31,184 nucleotides of DNA from Deltaproteobacteria bacterium (GTDB taxonomy: Bacteria; Myxococcota; UBA796; SXON01). The position numbers and the translations under genes are program-made. Positions 7,529-18,782 of this stretch are shown piece by piece. Location of the stretch: contig CANKNP010000012.1 in assembly GCA_947483545.1 (NCBI GenBank), positions 1 to 31,184 on the forward strand, given 5' to 3'. Positions within the stretch are counted from its first letter, which is position 1, and each line of letters begins with the position of its first letter. The notes below the pieces were generated by a model. It did not search any database and had not been told where the DNA came from. It saw nothing but the letters and a program-made list of their open reading frames with translations.

Positions 7529-7637
7529 TCGAGGCCCCGTGGACCTTGCTCCAACGTGGCCTTGCCCTTACGTTCCCCCCTGTCCGTGCGCTTTTGCTGT
7601 GCGCGCCGCGTAGTGTGGTCTGCTCGTAGAGGTCCTC

Positions 7638-8890
<1,253 letters not shown>

Positions 8891-8891
<1 letters not shown>

Positions 8892-9415
8892 TGACCCCAG
8901 GCCTGCTCGTGGCCAGCCCGCAGATGCGGGATCCGAATTTCGAGCACGCCGTCGTTCTGCTCGTCTCCTACGGGCCCGATGGTTCGATGGGCGTGGTCGT
9001 GAACCGCGAGACGCAGCAGCGGATGGGGGACCTGATCACCAAGATGGAGGCCAGCAGTCCGGCGAGGGCGAACCGCGCCGTGTTGTGGGGCGGGCCGGTG
9101 GAGCCGGGGGCCGGGTTCGTGCTCTGGCGCGGCACTTCGGTGGAGGGCTGGACGCTGGGGGAGTACTCCCTGTCGCCGTCGCGGGACCGGCTCAAGGCCC
9201 TGGTGGCCGCCAGCTCCGACTTCTGGCTCTGCCTGGGGTACGCGGGCTGGGGTCCGGGCCAACTGGAGAGCGAGATCCGCGAGGGGAGCTGGATCCACCT
9301 GGAAGAGGGCGTCGCAGGCGTGCTCGAAGCGCAGGTGCACGACCGGTACGATGAAGCCCTGCGCCTGCTTGGCGTGCGTCCGGAGCTGCTCTGGATGACC
9401 CCGGTCGACGAGTAG
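8891..9415 (+). CDS. YqgE/AlgH family protein (UPF0301)
   Basis: This 174-residue protein is about the usual length for the UPF0301 family. Family features are GLLVASPQMRDPNFEHAVVLL at the start, GSMGVVVNR, the LWGGPVEPG motif, a FWLCLGYAGWGPGQLESEI block and a C-terminal LLGVRPELLW. The biochemical role of the family is unsettled; members have been linked to regulation in some Gram-negatives. It starts with GTG at 8891, overlapping the last base of the clpX stop. That indicates translational coupling, and the kinase gene follows after 4 bp, so the block is very likely one transcript. Confidence 0.92.
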
Positions 9416-9419
9416 CCCC

Positions 9420-11075
9420 ATGCGCACGTTGCATTTTCAGCGGGTCGTCGGCTCGGGTGCGTTCGGCGCCGTGTACCTCTGCGATCTCGTCGCGGACAAG
9501 GGGTTTCGCCGGCAGGTCGCGGTCAAGGTGCTCCAGCGGGATCACCCCAACGCCCAGATGTTCATGGCCCGCGTACGCGATGAGGCCCGGCTCCTCGGCC
9601 TCTTGCAGGACGACCACATCCTCAAGGTGCTCGAGATCGTCTCGGTCGATGGGCGCGACGCGGTGGTCATGGAGTTCGTCGAGGGGCTCGATCTGTCCGC
9701 GTTGATCGAGGCAGGTCATCGGCCTCCTGCCCGGGCGTTGGCCGAGCTGGGCGCCGCGATGGCCGGGGCCCTGCACCGCGCGCACACCGCCGTGCACCCG
9801 GCGACCGGCGCGCCGCTCAACGTCATCCACCGCGATGTGAAGCCCGCCAACGTGATGGTGACCGCGCGCGGGGGCGTCAAGCTGCTGGACTTTGGCGTCG
9901 CGCGGGCCCGGTTTGAGGCCCGCGAGAGCTTCACGGGGCAGTTTGTGCTCGGCACGTTGAACTACATGGCCCCCGAGTACATCGTGACCGGGGATGTGAG
10001 CACGGCGGCGGATGTGTACGGCCTCGGGTTGGTGCTCTGGGAAGCGACCATCGGGGAGATCTTCGGCCAGCCTCGGCTCAAGCGGGAGCAACACCTGCCG
10101 CGCCAGGAGGCCCAGCTCCAGCGCATCGTCGGGGAGTACGCCCCGCTGGTCCCGCTGCTGCGGCGGATGGTGAGCTGGGATCCGGCGGAGCGCCCGACAG
10201 CGGCCACCGTTGACCAGGAGCTGGTCGCGTTGGCCGATGGTTTTCGTGGGTCTGGCCTTCGTGCATGGTGCGGCACGGTCGTGCCTGAGCTGCTGGCCAA
10301 GCGAGCGGTCGGTGCGGATGACGCAGGGCTGATCGGGCGGCACATCGCGCTCGCGGACACCGGGGAAGGCCTGCCCCAGGATGCCGCATCGCCGGGGATC
10401 CCTCGCCCGGCCCCGGTGGCGCAGCGCCCCGCCCAGGCTGAGCAGCCCGCCCAGGTCGAGCCTCGGGCCGCCCCATCGCGCGCGCCCGTGCGCCTGGAGT
10501 CCCCCGCGTCGCCGACCTCGCCCACGGACTTGGGGAACACCAGCTCTGCCCTCAGCCGGCCGCCTCCGCCTGCCCCCCCGGACGAAGCCCGCCGGCTCCG
10601 CCGCCCCGCCGTCACGCTCATCCCCGAGGAGATGGGCGACGTCACGGCTGCGACGCCCGCTCCAAGACCTGCCCCCGCGGCCGCGGATTCGCGAGAGACC
10701 GGCACGCCGCCGTCGAAGCCCCCCAGAGCGGCTGATCCTCAGGAGATCTCCGCGGCCACGCCGGCGCCGAAGCCCCCGCTCCCGAGGCCCGATCCCCAAG
10801 AGATCTCCGCGGCCACGCCCGCGCCAAAGCCCCCGCTCCCAAGGCCCGATCCCCAGGAGATCTCCGCCGCGACGCCGGCCCCGAAACCCCCGCTTCCGAG
10901 GCCCGCTGAGCCCGTCGCCGCCCTGTCTCCTCCCACCCCCCGTCCCCGTCCCCGCGCGCGCTCCGGCGCCTCCACCCTCCTGCTGGTCGTGCAGGGCCTG
11001 ATCGTGGGTGGGGGACTTGGGGTGCTGGTTGTCCTCTTCATCGTCGCGCTGTACCTGCTCCGGAGGTTCATGTGA
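9420..11075 (+). CDS. Membrane-anchored Ser/Thr protein kinase
   Basis: This 551-residue protein has a Hanks-type kinase domain at about residues 1-275. The glycine loop is GSGAFGAVY, the ATP lysine Lys36 (VAVKVL), the catalytic loop HRDVKPANV with Asp139, DFG with Asp157, and the activation segment ends in GTLNYMAPEYI. All catalytic residues are intact. Residues about 310-515 form a Pro/Ala-rich linker holding three tandem 19-residue repeats (439-495). The C-terminus is a single hydrophobic helix (about 520-547) ending RRFM, giving a tail-anchored protein with the kinase in the cytoplasm and almost nothing outside. It lies 4 bp after the YqgE gene and overlaps the M23 peptidase gene by 4 bp, suggesting a link between phosphorylation and cell-wall hydrolysis. 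Confidence 0.95.
   Translation: MRTLHFQRVVGSGAFGAVYLCDLVADKGFRRQVAVKVLQRDHPNAQMFMARVRDEARLLGLLQDDHILKVLEIVSVDGRDAVVMEFVEGLDLSALIEAGHRPPARALAELGAAMAGALHRAHTAVHPATGAPLNVIHRDVKPANVMVTARGGVKLLDFGVARARFEARESFTGQFVLGTLNYMAPEYIVTGDVSTAADVYGLGLVLWEATIGEIFGQPRLKREQHLPRQEAQLQRIVGEYAPLVPLLRRMVSWDPAERPTAATVDQELVALADGFRGSGLRAWCGTVVPELLAKRAVGADDAGLIGRHIALADTGEGLPQDAASPGIPRPAPVAQRPAQAEQPAQVEPRAAPSRAPVRLESPASPTSPTDLGNTSSALSRPPPPAPPDEARRLRRPAVTLIPEEMGDVTAATPAPRPAPAAADSRETGTPPSKPPRAADPQEISAATPAPKPPLPRPDPQEISAATPAPKPPLPRPDPQEISAATPAPKPPLPRPAEPVAALSPPTPRPRPRARSGASTLLLVVQGLIVGGGLGVLVVLFIVALYLLRRFM
10734..10904 (+). repeat. Three in-frame 57-bp tandem repeats in the kinase linker
   Basis: Units at 10734-10790, 10791-10847 and 10848-10904 each encode a 19-residue Pro/Ala-rich unit beginning DPQEISAATPAP. 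The units differ mainly at synonymous positions. A degenerate related stretch (VTAATPAPRP) lies upstream. The repeat number is likely to vary between strains through slippage. Confidence 0.9.
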
Positions 11076-12298
11076 GCCGGCGCGTCGCAGGCGCAAGCGG
11101 CGCGGTGCTCGCCGCTGTCCTCGGGACGGGCGCGGTCTTGTCGCCGCCCGACTGGATCGAGCCGGTGCCCCTTCCGCAACCTGCGGCCACCCTGACCGCC
11201 ACGTGGTCCCCGATCGTGCCTCGCTTCCGGACCGTGGAGCACGAGGTCGTCGAGGGCGAGACCGCCTCCGAGGTCCTCCGGGCGATGGGCGCCCCCGCAG
11301 ACGCGCTGATCGCTGGCGCGGCACGGGGGCTTGACCGCCTCTCCGTCGGTGACGTCGTGCAGCTCGACTTCGCCGCCGGCGAGGCCACCCCCTGGCGCCT
11401 CCGCCTCGACAAGGGTGACCCCAGCGTCTTTGCGCTCCTCCGCACAACACCCGACGGCGAACCTGCCAAGTTCACCACCTCGCGCATCCCCGTGCCGTAC
11501 GACATCGTGACCGGACCCCGCACGCTCACGGTCACCTCTTCGTTGTGGCAAGCCGCGCTCGACGCCGGGCTGCGCCCCAGCCAGATCATGGCGGTCGCCG
11601 AGATCTTCGAGTACGACGTGGACTTCAACACAGAGCTGCTTCCTGGCGCGATCATCCAGCTTGCCTGCGACACGTTGACCGACGATGCCGGTGCCACCCG
11701 CGTGGGCGACATCCGGGCGGCGAAGCTCCAGAACGGCAAAAAGACGTACGTGCAGATCCGATACCGGCTGCTCGATGGCACCATCGGTTGGTTCAAGCCC
11801 GACGGGACCGGCGCCCGCAAGCCCTTCCTGCGCTCCCCGCTCGCCTTCTCCCGCGTGACCTCTGGGTTCTCGAAGGGTCGATACCATCCGATCCTCAAGA
11901 TCAAACGCCCCCATCTGGGCGTTGACTTCGGCGCGTCCACCGGCACGCCGATTCGAGCGGTGGCGGACGCGGTCGTGAGCCGCGCGGGCCCGAACGGTGG
12001 CCACGGCAGCTACGTCGAGCTGGACCACGAGGGCCCCTACGCAACGAGCTACTCCCATTTGTCCGCGATCCTCGTCAAGCGTGGCCAGCACGTCAAGCAG
12101 GGCGATCTCATCGGCCGGGTCGGCTCCAGCGGGCTCGCGACCGGCCCGCATCTGCACTACCAGTTCTTCGTGAACGGCACGAACGTCAACCCGTTGACGG
12201 TGGACCTGCCCAACTCCGGCTCCTCGGAGCTACCAGAGGCGGAGAAGGCGGCCTTTTTCGCGGTGCGGGACGCGGTGATCGGGATGGTCGGGGGGTAA
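11072..12298 (+). CDS. M23 family metallopeptidase (LytM-type)
   Basis: This 408-residue predicted peptidoglycan endopeptidase has an N-terminal hydrophobic signal (about residues 8-24) that exports it. A middle region follows with SLWQAALDAGLRPSQIMAVAEIF and a beta-rich part, resembling the N-terminal regulatory regions of Csd3/OapA/MepM-type proteins. The C-terminal M23 domain has zinc ligands in HLGVDFG (His281, Asp285) and HLH (His360, His362). The fold-typical YSHLSAILVKRGQHVKQGDLIG lies between. The zinc ligands are complete, so it should be active. It starts with GTG inside the ATGTGA that ends the kinase gene, a 4-bp overlap indicating coupled translation. Confidence 0.93.
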   Translation: MSRRVAGASGAVLAAVLGTGAVLSPPDWIEPVPLPQPAATLTATWSPIVPRFRTVEHEVVEGETASEVLRAMGAPADALIAGAARGLDRLSVGDVVQLDFAAGEATPWRLRLDKGDPSVFALLRTTPDGEPAKFTTSRIPVPYDIVTGPRTLTVTSSLWQAALDAGLRPSQIMAVAEIFEYDVDFNTELLPGAIIQLACDTLTDDAGATRVGDIRAAKLQNGKKTYVQIRYRLLDGTIGWFKPDGTGARKPFLRSPLAFSRVTSGFSKGRYHPILKIKRPHLGVDFGASTGTPIRAVADAVVSRAGPNGGHGSYVELDHEGPYATSYSHLSAILVKRGQHVKQGDLIGRVGSSGLATGPHLHYQFFVNGTNVNPLTVDLPNSGSSELPEAEKAAFFAVRDAVIGMVGG

Positions 12299-12330
12299 CG
12301 AGGGGGCTACGGGCTACGGCAGACCCTCCC

Positions 12331-13482
12331 TCACCGCCTCCGCGGGTTCCGAATCTGGTCGTCGGTGATCACGACCTCCATCTCCGAGAGCGACTCCTCG
12401 TCCACCGACAGGCCTTCCAGATAGCCGGAGGCCTTCAGCAGGTCCTGGAAGCCGTCCCCGATGGGCTTCTTGCGGCCAAGCTGAGGTGCTGTGAGCGTGG
12501 GGGCGGGCTTCGCCAGGCCGGCGTCTCGACGAATCGCCTGGTTGGAGAGCTTGATTTGCGTCGCGAGCGAGCCGAGCATCGACTCCCGCCAATACAAGCG
12601 TGTGTCCCCTTCGAGGTTCTCGTACGCCGACGTGTCCATGCGGTACAGCCAGCCCTTGCCCGTCGAGACGCAGCTTGCGGTGCGCGGCCCTGGGCTGATG
12701 AGCGTGTTGATCCCGAGCACATCGCCTGGTTTGAGGGTGGCCAGGCGTTCGGCCCGGTCCCCGCGCACGTTGCGGAGCACGTCCACCCCGCCCGCCGCGA
12801 TGATGTACGCGCTGGCCGCCGGCTCCCCCTCCAGAAACAGCGGCTTGCCCTCTTCCATCGACTCGGCCACGAACGCATCTCGGAGCGGCTTCAGCACCTT
12901 GGGGCCCGCATCCGCCAGGCCGGGCAGCGCGCTTAGCAGCTCCGAGAATTCGGGACACGGCTCGGTGGGCGCCCCCGGCACCAGCGACCGCCACAAGCGC
13001 GCGAGCAGGGCCGGCTCAGCGCGCACTGGCGCAGCCTCCCGCCCCATCGCCATGCTCGCGATCCGCTGGTTCGCCATCTTGATGCGCTTGGCGAGCGTGG
13101 ACAGCGCGCAGTCCAGCAAGGCCGTGTACATCGGGCTCCGCTGCCAGCGCAGCGTCCGGAGGCCGCTCACCTGCAGCACGGCGACCTTGGACATCGCCCG
13201 GGAGACCAACGACGCCGTGCGCACGTTGCCCGCGAAAAAGCCTGCCGCCTCCCCGATCATCTCGCCCGGCAGCACGCGCCCGACCTCGGCATCCACCACG
13301 ACGGCGCGGAGATCGCCGGAAAGCAGCACGCCAATCTCGTTTACGGGGGCGCCTGCTCTCCAAAACGTGTCGCCCGTCGCGACCTCCCGCACCGACCACA
13401 AGGCCGCTGCGCTGCCGATCGATGCGGCAGGAACCCGTTGAAAGATCGGCAACATGCGGAGTTCATCGGCCAGGGAGAGCAT
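12331..13482 (-). CDS. Tandem cyclic-nucleotide-binding (CNB) domain protein
   Basis: This 383-residue protein has two CRP-like CNB domains, at about residues 10-130 and 200-310. The first keeps the phosphate-binding cassette core GEAAGFFAGNVRTAS (Gly-Glu and Arg-Thr-Ala). The second reads LGINTLISPGPRTAS, with Ile in place of the usual Glu, so ligand binding there may be weak or lost. There is no helix-turn-helix, kinase or membrane segment. The C-terminus is a short acidic helix ending in NPRRR. It is probably a cytoplasmic sensor or adaptor. The ATG at 13482 is chosen; GTG 13491 and TTG 13533 are in-frame alternatives. It is convergent with the M23 gene and its upstream side abuts repeat R2 copy C. 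Confidence 0.82.
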   Translation of the reverse strand: MLSLADELRMLPIFQRVPAASIGSAAALWSVREVATGDTFWRAGAPVNEIGVLLSGDLRAVVVDAEVGRVLPGEMIGEAAGFFAGNVRTASLVSRAMSKVAVLQVSGLRTLRWQRSPMYTALLDCALSTLAKRIKMANQRIASMAMGREAAPVRAEPALLARLWRSLVPGAPTEPCPEFSELLSALPGLADAGPKVLKPLRDAFVAESMEEGKPLFLEGEPAASAYIIAAGGVDVLRNVRGDRAERLATLKPGDVLGINTLISPGPRTASCVSTGKGWLYRMDTSAYENLEGDTRLYWRESMLGSLATQIKLSNQAIRRDAGLAKPAPTLTAPQLGRKKPIGDGFQDLLKASGYLEGLSVDEESLSEMEVVITDDQIRNPRRR

Positions 13483-13558
13483 GCGCTGCACATATCCCCG
13501 ACGCCGGAGTACCGGCGCCGTGGGCCCCTCCAACTTCCCGATCGGCTGGCGGTCGTCG

Positions 13559-13689
13559 CTAGCCCCGACGCGGGAGTACCCGCGCCGGGGGCCCGCGCGA
13601 CGTTGAATTCTGCGGCTCCGGGAGCAGCCGCGGCGCCCGCTGCGAGCCTCGCGGGCGGCGCTCCCGGCCTATGCGCTGCGGACTCCTAG
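13559..13689 (+). repeat. R2 intergenic repeat, copy C (full length)
   Basis: A 131-bp element with CTAG at both ends (13559-13562 and 13686-13689), matching 2239-2369 in reverse at identical length. It holds a perfect CGCGGG-agta-CCCGCG hairpin near the left end and a long GC dyad (CCGGGAGC facing GCTCCCGG) on the right. It occupies the divergent intergenic region between the CNB-domain and DUF1015 genes, where it may separate or carry promoters. Confidence 0.88.
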
Positions 13690-13773
13690 AACGCTCGCCA
13701 GCTCGCGTCCCGCTCCTCGCTCCGCGTTCAACCGCGATCGGGTTTCTTGATACGGGGGCGGGCCGGAGTACCC

Positions 13774-14985
13774 ATGTCCCAGACCCGCCCTTTCGCCGCC
13801 GTCCGCGCCCCCAACGATCTCGCCGCCCAGGTCATCGCCCCGCCCTACGATGTGATGAGCGAAGCCGAGGCCCGGGCGCTGGTCGCAGCGAACCCCCGCT
13901 CTTTCGTGCGGGTCAGCCGCCCCGAGGCCGTCCTGCCCGAGGGCACCGACTCCCACAGCCGGCTCGCCTACGACACCGTGCGCGCCGAGTACGACGGCAT
14001 GAAGGCCGCGGGCCTGCTCATGCAGGATCCGTCCGAGGGCTACTACCTTTACGGGCAGAAGATGGGCGACCACTTCCAAGTCGGGCTCGTCGCCTGCTTC
14101 TCGTGCGAGGAGTACGACCAGGGCTTGATCAAGAAGCACGAGTTCACGCGGCCCGACAAGGAGAAGGACCGCGTCGAGCACATCGACGGATCCAACGCCC
14201 AGACCGGCATGGTGTTCCTTGCCTATCGCGACACCCCGGCGTTGAACGCCCTCATCGCGAGCCACGCCGTCCGGACTCCCGAGTGGAAGGTCACCACCGA
14301 AGACGGTGTCGAGCACACGCTCTGGCGCATCGCGGATCCCGAGACCGTCGCTGCGATCAGCGCGGCCACCGCTGAGCTGCCTGCCACCTACGTCGCCGAT
14401 GGTCACCACCGGTCGGCGGCCGCTTCGATCGTCCATCGCCAGCGGGCCGGGCGGCCGGGGCGCCACGGTTGGTTCCTCGCGGGGCTCTTTCCGGCGTCGG
14501 CGTTGCAGATCCTCGCGTACAACCGCGCCGTGAAAGACATGTTCGGCCACTCTCCGGAGTCGCTGCTGGCCGCGATCAAAGCGCATTTTGACGTTTCCGA
14601 GACCACGGAGCCTGTGCCGACGGGCCGCGGGCGCTACACCATGTACCTGGGCGGCACCTGGTACGCGCTACAAGCCAGGAACATCCCCGAGGATCCGGTC
14701 GCGAAGCTGGACGTCTCCATGCTCCAGGATCGCGTGCTCCGGCCGCTGCTTGGCATCGAAAACCCGCGCACCGACAAGCGCATCGACTTCATCGGCGGCA
14801 TCCGCGGCTGGCAGGAGCTCAAGAAGCTCGTGGACGCCGGCACCCACGCGGTCGCCTTCCATCTGCACCCGACCTCGATGGATCAACTCCTCGCGGTGGC
14901 CGACGCGGGCGAGGTCATGCCGCCGAAGTCTACGTGGTTCGAGCCGAAGCTTCGGGACGCGGTGGCGATGCACGAATTGGGGTAG
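13774..14985 (+). CDS. DUF1015 family protein
   Basis: This 403-residue protein shows the DUF1015 signature: RPFAAVRAPNDLAAQVIAPPYDVMS at the N-terminus, the FVRVSRPEA segment, and the ATYVADGHHRSAAA block with its Asp-Gly-His-His core, which looks like a catalytic or ligand site. A C-terminal VAFHLHPTSMDQLLAVADAGEVMPPKSTWFEPKL completes it. The family's function is not firmly established. In other bacteria it is often found near serine-biosynthesis genes, but no such gene is present here. The start is supported by GGAG six bases before the ATG. It is probably cytoplasmic, with no signal peptide, and probably monocistronic. Confidence 0.9.
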   Translation: MSQTRPFAAVRAPNDLAAQVIAPPYDVMSEAEARALVAANPRSFVRVSRPEAVLPEGTDSHSRLAYDTVRAEYDGMKAAGLLMQDPSEGYYLYGQKMGDHFQVGLVACFSCEEYDQGLIKKHEFTRPDKEKDRVEHIDGSNAQTGMVFLAYRDTPALNALIASHAVRTPEWKVTTEDGVEHTLWRIADPETVAAISAATAELPATYVADGHHRSAAASIVHRQRAGRPGRHGWFLAGLFPASALQILAYNRAVKDMFGHSPESLLAAIKAHFDVSETTEPVPTGRGRYTMYLGGTWYALQARNIPEDPVAKLDVSMLQDRVLRPLLGIENPRTDKRIDFIGGIRGWQELKKLVDAGTHAVAFHLHPTSMDQLLAVADAGEVMPPKSTWFEPKLRDAVAMHELG

Positions 14986-15402
14986 GCGGGCTCGGCGCCG
15001 CTGGCCGGGAATCGCCGCGGGCCGAAGGACGCCCGTGGGCATCGGGCCACGCTCCGCGGGCGGCGCCGCCGCGGATGACTTGCGGAGGGATGAGGTCGAG
15101 GACGACGTGGAGGGCGTGGTGACGGGTCATCTGGGCCGTGGCGTCGTACCCGGCGATCTGGAAGAGGCGGAGGGTGAACCACGGAGACACGGAGGCACGG
15201 AGGGGCCGACGGAGGGGGAAAGCCGGGGAAAAAAGCGGCGAGAGGCGGCGGCTCGCCAAACATCGCGCGCCCCCGGCGCCGGAGGCGGCCTCCGAACCGG
15301 CGCCGGATCCCAAGGAAGCGGGAGCGCCCGCGATCGAGGCGAAACCCGCGCCGATGGGCCCGCCGTCGCCGGCGACAACGACCCGCAGCTCGGCCCCCAC
15401 CT
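14986..15402. other. Non-coding or decayed stretch after the DUF1015 gene
   Basis: No convincing gene is seen in these roughly 420 bp. Open frames on either strand are short or shadow-like, and residue use is low-complexity (Gly/Ala/Pro/Arg). It contains a CACGGAGG-type dispersed repeat at 15173-15203. On the minus strand, one frame adjacent to the small open frame at 15403 continues with a Gly/Ala-rich segment (GAPVEVGAELRVVVAGDG), possibly a frameshifted extension of it. A second ABC permease gene would be expected near here but none is found. Confidence 0.5.
15173..15203 (+). repeat. CACGGAGG-type short tandem repeat
   Basis: Three near-identical 8-9-bp units (CCACGGAGA, CACGGAGG, CACGGAGG) after GGTGAA. 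This closely resembles the short CACGGAG/CACAGAG repeats scattered between genes in many unrelated bacteria. It supports the view that this stretch is intergenic. Confidence 0.6.
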
Positions 15403-15519
15403 CTACGGGGGCGCCCCGGTCTCGGTCAGGTAGGCCTCGCAGGGGTACCCGACGGGCGTGGGGAGCTCCCAGCAGCGCTTTGCGGCGGCGCAGACGGCGA
15501 ACAGGAGACGGCGCAACAT
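15403..15519 (-). CDS. Possible small Cys-containing ORF, perhaps a remnant
   Basis: A 38-codon open frame starts at ATG 15519, ten bases after the stop of the transporter gene, in the same direction. It begins with a basic, hydrophobic segment (MLRRLLFAVCAAAKRCW), followed by PTPVGYPCEAYLTETG. There are three Cys. It ends at a TAG just after a run of C residues. Shifting one frame at that run continues an open Gly/Ala-rich sequence, so it may be a short gene or the broken start of a longer one. I recognise no family. Confidence 0.3.
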   Translation of the reverse strand: MLRRLLFAVCAAAKRCWELPTPVGYPCEAYLTETGAPP

Positions 15520-15528
15520 CGCCGTAGC

Positions 15529-17795
15529 CTACACCACCCGCCGCCCCGCCAACCGATTCAACACCCGGCTCTGCACCAGCATGACCCCGAAGATGATCAC
15601 GGCGTACGCTGCGCCATAGCCGTAGCGATGGCCCCGGGTGAACGCCCATCGGTAGGCTTGGGAGACGAGGATGTCCGTCGAACCGTCTGGCTCGCCCCCG
15701 CTCACCAGGTAGATGACGTTGAACATGTTGAACGTCCAGACGCTGCCCAGGATCACGGCGGGTAAGAGCGCGGGCTTGAGCATCGGCAGGGTGACGAGCC
15801 AGAAGCGCTGCCACCCCGAGGCGCCGTCCATCTCGGCGGCCTCCTCGACCTCGCGCGGCACGCTGGAGAGCGCACCAAGCGTGACGACCATCATGAAGGG
15901 GAAGCCGAGCCAGGTGTTGGTGGCGACGTTGGCCGCAAAGGCCGTGCTCCATTGGGCAAACCAACTGACGGGGGCGATGCCCAGGAGCCCAAGCAGCGCG
16001 TTGATCGCACCGAACTGCTGGTGAAACATGCCCTTCCAAGCGAGCGCGGTGATGTAGTTGGGAACCGCCCAAGGCAAGATGAGGAGCGCGCGGGTGACAC
16101 CCCGGAGCCGAACCCAAGGCTCGCGCAGCATCATCGCGAGGAAAACCCCGATGCCGACGTGCAGGATCACGTTGGCGACGGTCCAGATGATCGTGACAGT
16201 GAGCGTGTACCAGAACGACAGCGCGCGGGTAGACCGGTCGGAGAGGGGGAAGTCGCGGGCGAGGAGGATGTCGAGGAAGTGCGCGAAGCCGATGAAGCGC
16301 CAGCTCCCGTCGCTCGCGGTGCCCTCGATCTCGAACAGGCTGACACTCGCGCCGACGAGGAAGGGGGCGACGACCAGCAAGGCGACAGCGAGGCCGCCGG
16401 GGGCGATCCACAGGTACTCCTGCCAGTGGCGCCAGGCCCGGGCTGTGTAGGCCCGGCGGCCAACCCAAGCGAGACCGGCGAGTGCCAGGGCGGCGAGGAT
16501 GACGGCGAAAGGGCGACCGTCGGTAGTCTGAGCGGCGGGCCGGGAGACGATCAGCCAGGTGGTCTGGGCCTCAGCGGCGGCCTGTTCGGGGGTGGCGGCG
16601 CCGCGGGAGAGGCGACGGAACGCGCGGGCGAGGGGCTCCCAGGTCTGGGCCATCGCGGGGGTGGTGGGCATGGGGACGGCGTCCAGGGAAGCCGCTTGGA
16701 ACGCCGAGAGCACGGGGTCTTCGATGGTGACGCCGGGGACGATCTGGCGGCCTTCGAGGGCGCGGCGGCGAGCGACCTCGGGGCTCTGGAGGTAGGCGGC
16801 GAATTCCCCGGTCAGCGCGTCCCGGGCCGGATCCGGGGTGGGCCCGCCGGCGAGAAACAGGGCTTCCACGGTCAGATAGGGCGCGGCGGGCAGCCCTGTC
16901 TCGGTGACCCGGGGGAGCGGGGCCACGGCAAAGTCCGGGCCGCCACGGTCCTTGGGCTCGATCTCGCCCAGGAACCACGGTCCGTTGGGCACCATCGCGA
17001 CCCGGCCGTCGTTGAAGAGCTGCGTGATCAGCGCGCCGGACGGTTCGGCAGGCCCGAGGGCGGAGAGCCCTTGGATGAAGCCGAACGCCGCCCGGTTCTC
17101 GACACTGTCCAGCTTGACCGCGCCGAGCTGGAACACCCCACCGCCAAAACCGTGCATCCAGGCCGCGTTCTGGTACGCGCTCGTCGCCTCCCAGGCGAAG
17201 CCCCAGCTGTCGTCGGTCTGGAGGCGTTGCGCGATGGCGAGCAGCTCGTCCGTCGTCTCTGGCGGGTTCGGGACGAGCGTGCGGTTGTAGAACAGCGCGA
17301 GGCACTTCGAGGCCAGGGGCCAACCGTAGGTGCTACCGTCAACGCTGAGGGCCCTCTCCAACGCGCTCGTGGTCATGCTCGAAGGCGGCATGGGCCGAAC
17401 GATCCCCGTCGCCACCCAGTCCTCGAGCCGCTCATGCGCGAAGATGAAAAGGTCGGGCCCGTTGCCCCGCGGCACGGCGGCCTCCAGCTTGCTGGCGAGC
17501 GACTCGTACGGAACGAAGACCAGCTCGACGTGATCGCCGGGGTGAGCGGTTTGGAAGTCCTGGCCGATGGACTCGAGTACGGCCCGCTCGTCCCCCCGCC
17601 AGGCGTGCCAGAGGGTGATCTCGGCGGCGTGGGCGGGGGTGGGGAGGAGGGCGAGGAGGAGGGCAGCGCCCGCAAGTTGCGTCCTACCGTCGAAGATCCG
17701 CGGGGAGCCCTCATCCGTCGCCGAGTACGGCGCCACCTTCTCCCGGAGGGAGAAGGGGAGGACCGCGGGTGCCCCCGCTGCGGTCCCTCGCCCCC

Positions 17796-17799
<4 letters not shown>
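15529..17799 (-). CDS. ABC transporter fusion: solute-binding protein + MalF-type permease
   Basis: This 756-residue protein joins two transporter parts. Residues about 45-425 form a carbohydrate-type solute-binding protein (MalE/family 1): a signal-like [13 protein letters not shown], then [22 protein letters not shown], and [14 protein letters not shown]. After a hydrophobic segment near 430-455 comes a MalF-type permease with about six helices and the EAA loop [15 protein letters not shown] near 650, which docks on the ATPase. Fused binding protein tethers the receptor to the channel. It starts at GTG 17799, overlapping the ATPase stop by 2 bp. A second in-frame GTG at 17736 has GGGAGAAG before it. 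The first roughly 20 codons overlap a repeat-like palindrome. No second permease (MalG) is found nearby. The likely substrate is a sugar. Confidence 0.88.
17736..17756. repeat. REP-like palindrome inside the start of the transporter gene
   Basis: CCTTCTCCC and GGGAGAAGG form a perfect 9-bp inverted repeat with a 3-nt loop. With the flanking CCCTCATCCG it resembles a palindromic repeat seen between genes in many Proteobacteria. Here it falls within the first codons of the reading frame. Confidence 0.5.

Positions 17800-18781
<982 letters not shown>

Positions 18782-18782
<1 letters not shown>

Noticed and set aside
7594..7616. TTGCTG and TAGTGT upstream of clpX as a promoter.
   Set aside because: The spacer is only about 11 bp, too short for a sigma-70 promoter.
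14930..16468. A long minus-strand open frame overlapping the transporter gene and the region after DUF1015.
   Set aside because: It is an out-of-frame shadow of the transporter, with Arg/Pro/His-rich residue use and no recognisable domain.
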